A DNA stretch of 13,965 nucleotides from assembly GCA_948829205.1 (NCBI GenBank), contig CAQLOA010000022.1:1-13965 (forward strand), read 5' to 3'. The position numbers were made by a program, and so were the translations under genes. Shown here piece by piece: positions 13,082 to 13,965 of the stretch (the first letter of the stretch is position 1; the number at the start of each line of letters is the position of its first letter). Under the pieces are notes generated by a model, which was not told where the DNA came from, searched no databases, and saw nothing but the letters and a program-made list of their open reading frames with translations. This stretch comes from an uncultured Eggerthellaceae bacterium. GTDB lineage: Bacteria; Actinomycetota; Coriobacteriia; Coriobacteriales; Eggerthellaceae.

Positions 13082-13965
13082 ATGAACGGCAAGGAATTCA
13101 CGATCACCGACGTGGTCGACTCTCTGGGCATCACCAAGCATACATGGCTGGTGTTCGTGTTGATGTCCTTCGCGCTTCTCTTCGACGGTTACGACTTCAT
13201 GATCGTCAACTCCACGAACCTGTTCGTGGCCCACACGTTCTGGCCCGACAACCCCAATCCTGGCGCGCTTATGGGCTCTCTTACCACGTGGGGGCTTCTG
13301 GGCATGGTCATAGGCGGAGCGATCTCGGGCATCATGTCCGACAAGATCGGCCGCAAGAAGACGCTCGTGATCGCCGTCATATTCTACGGCGCGTTCACGT
13401 TCCCGCAGGCCTTCGCGAACGACCTTGCGTTCTTTGCGGCGTTCCGCCTGTTGGCAGGCCTTGGCGTAGGGTCGTGCATCCCGATCGTCTACACGTACTT
13501 CTCCGAGGTCATGCCGTCTCGCTGGCGCGGCTTCTTCATCACGTTCGGAGGCGCCTTCATGGTAGGCGGATGGGTGGTCGCAGGCCTCGTCGCCAACCCC
13601 ATCTGCAACGCCACCGCCCCTCTTCTTGGGGACTTCACAAACCTGGTGACCTACACCACCGCCGACGGAGGAACTGCCGAAATATACGCGAACTGGCGCC
13701 TCTGCTACTTCATCGGCGCGCTGCCCGTGATCTACGGAATCATCCTCGTGTTCGCGATGCACGAGTCCCCGCATTGGTATGCAGGCACCGGACGCATGCA
13801 GGAGGCGGTCGACCAGCTGTCCTACATCGTGAAGGCATCCACCGGAAAGGCTGAGGAGTTCGACCCCAAGCTGGTCATAGTTCCTCCCAAGCCGCAGAAG
13901 ACCACGCCCTCCGTGCTGTTCTCCAACAAGTACATCGTGGGCACCGCCGCCATCTGGTGCACCTA
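13082..13965 (+). CDS. MFS transporter, AAHS-like (aromatic acid:H+ symporter), N-terminal part
   Basis: The ATG at 13082, with AGGAGG four bases upstream, opens a frame of 294 residues that runs off the window. It is a major facilitator transporter: DGYD at 35-38 in TM1 is the acid-binding signature of the aromatic acid symporter branch, GGAISGIMSDKIGRKK at 78-93 is motif A, and SRWRG at 146-150 and MHESPHWYAGTGR at 226-238 are family-typical. Six helices are visible. The loop between the fifth and sixth helices (about 172-205) is unusually long. It likely imports an aromatic or other carboxylic acid with protons. The neighbouring LysR regulator and amidohydrolase support that role. A sugar or metabolite:H+ symporter of a neighbouring family is the main alternative. 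Confidence 0.85.
   Translation, partial: MNGKEFTITDVVDSLGITKHTWLVFVLMSFALLFDGYDFMIVNSTNLFVAHTFWPDNPNPGALMGSLTTWGLLGMVIGGAISGIMSDKIGRKKTLVIAVIFYGAFTFPQAFANDLAFFAAFRLLAGLGVGSCIPIVYTYFSEVMPSRWRGFFITFGGAFMVGGWVVAGLVANPICNATAPLLGDFTNLVTYTTADGGTAEIYANWRLCYFIGALPVIYGIILVFAMHESPHWYAGTGRMQEAVDQLSYIVKASTGKAEEFDPKLVIVPPKPQKTTPSVLFSNKYIVGTAAIWCT

Noticed and set aside
13079..13774. A 231-codon minus-strand frame opposite the AAHS-like transporter gene.
   Set aside because: The composition is Arg/His/Glu-rich with no recognisable fold, while the opposite strand encodes a clear transporter with AGGAGG before its ATG.

Overview
The window is high-GC, densely coded DNA, most consistent with an anaerobic actinobacterium of the class Coriobacteriia (Eggerthellaceae-like). 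That placement is an inference from base composition, gene style and protein content (serine-rich lipoprotein linker, short TatA, nickel-pincer cofactor genes with an iron-sulfur-type LarE). No rRNA or other taxonomic marker is present.

Layout. Positions 1-1400 hold the 5' end of greA, a tatA-type translocase gene, a proline tRNA with its own promoter and terminator, and a small acidic protein of unknown function, all on the minus strand. Positions 1420-3054 encode a flippase-like (LPG synthase transmembrane domain) membrane protein with an added charged cytoplasmic tail. A 190-base imperfect palindrome bounded by 25-bp perfect inverted repeats separates it from the next block. The same repeat unit recurs singly near 10.6 kb and 12.8 kb.

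Positions 3320-9631 form a likely six-gene minus-strand operon, in transcription order larE, larB, larC, rhaD, an OPT-family transporter and a DHA2-type MFS transporter. LarB, LarC and LarE make the nickel-pincer nucleotide cofactor of lactate racemase and related 2-hydroxyacid epimerases. LarC is only the N-terminal half of the usual protein. RhaD makes L-lactaldehyde, one oxidation step from L-lactate, which offers a metabolic reason for the linkage. No larA is in the window.

Divergent from larE is a secreted cyclophilin-type peptidyl-prolyl isomerase lipoprotein (9818-10513) with a strong terminator. The last block is an amidohydrolase (minus strand, 10637-11551), a divergent LysR-type regulator (11820-12770) and the start of an AAHS-like MFS transporter (13082 to the window end). 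This looks like a small regulated module for uptake and breakdown of an aromatic or related organic acid. The 9-bp word GCAATTTGC occurs three times, only in the two intergenic regions flanking the regulator gene, and is a candidate operator.
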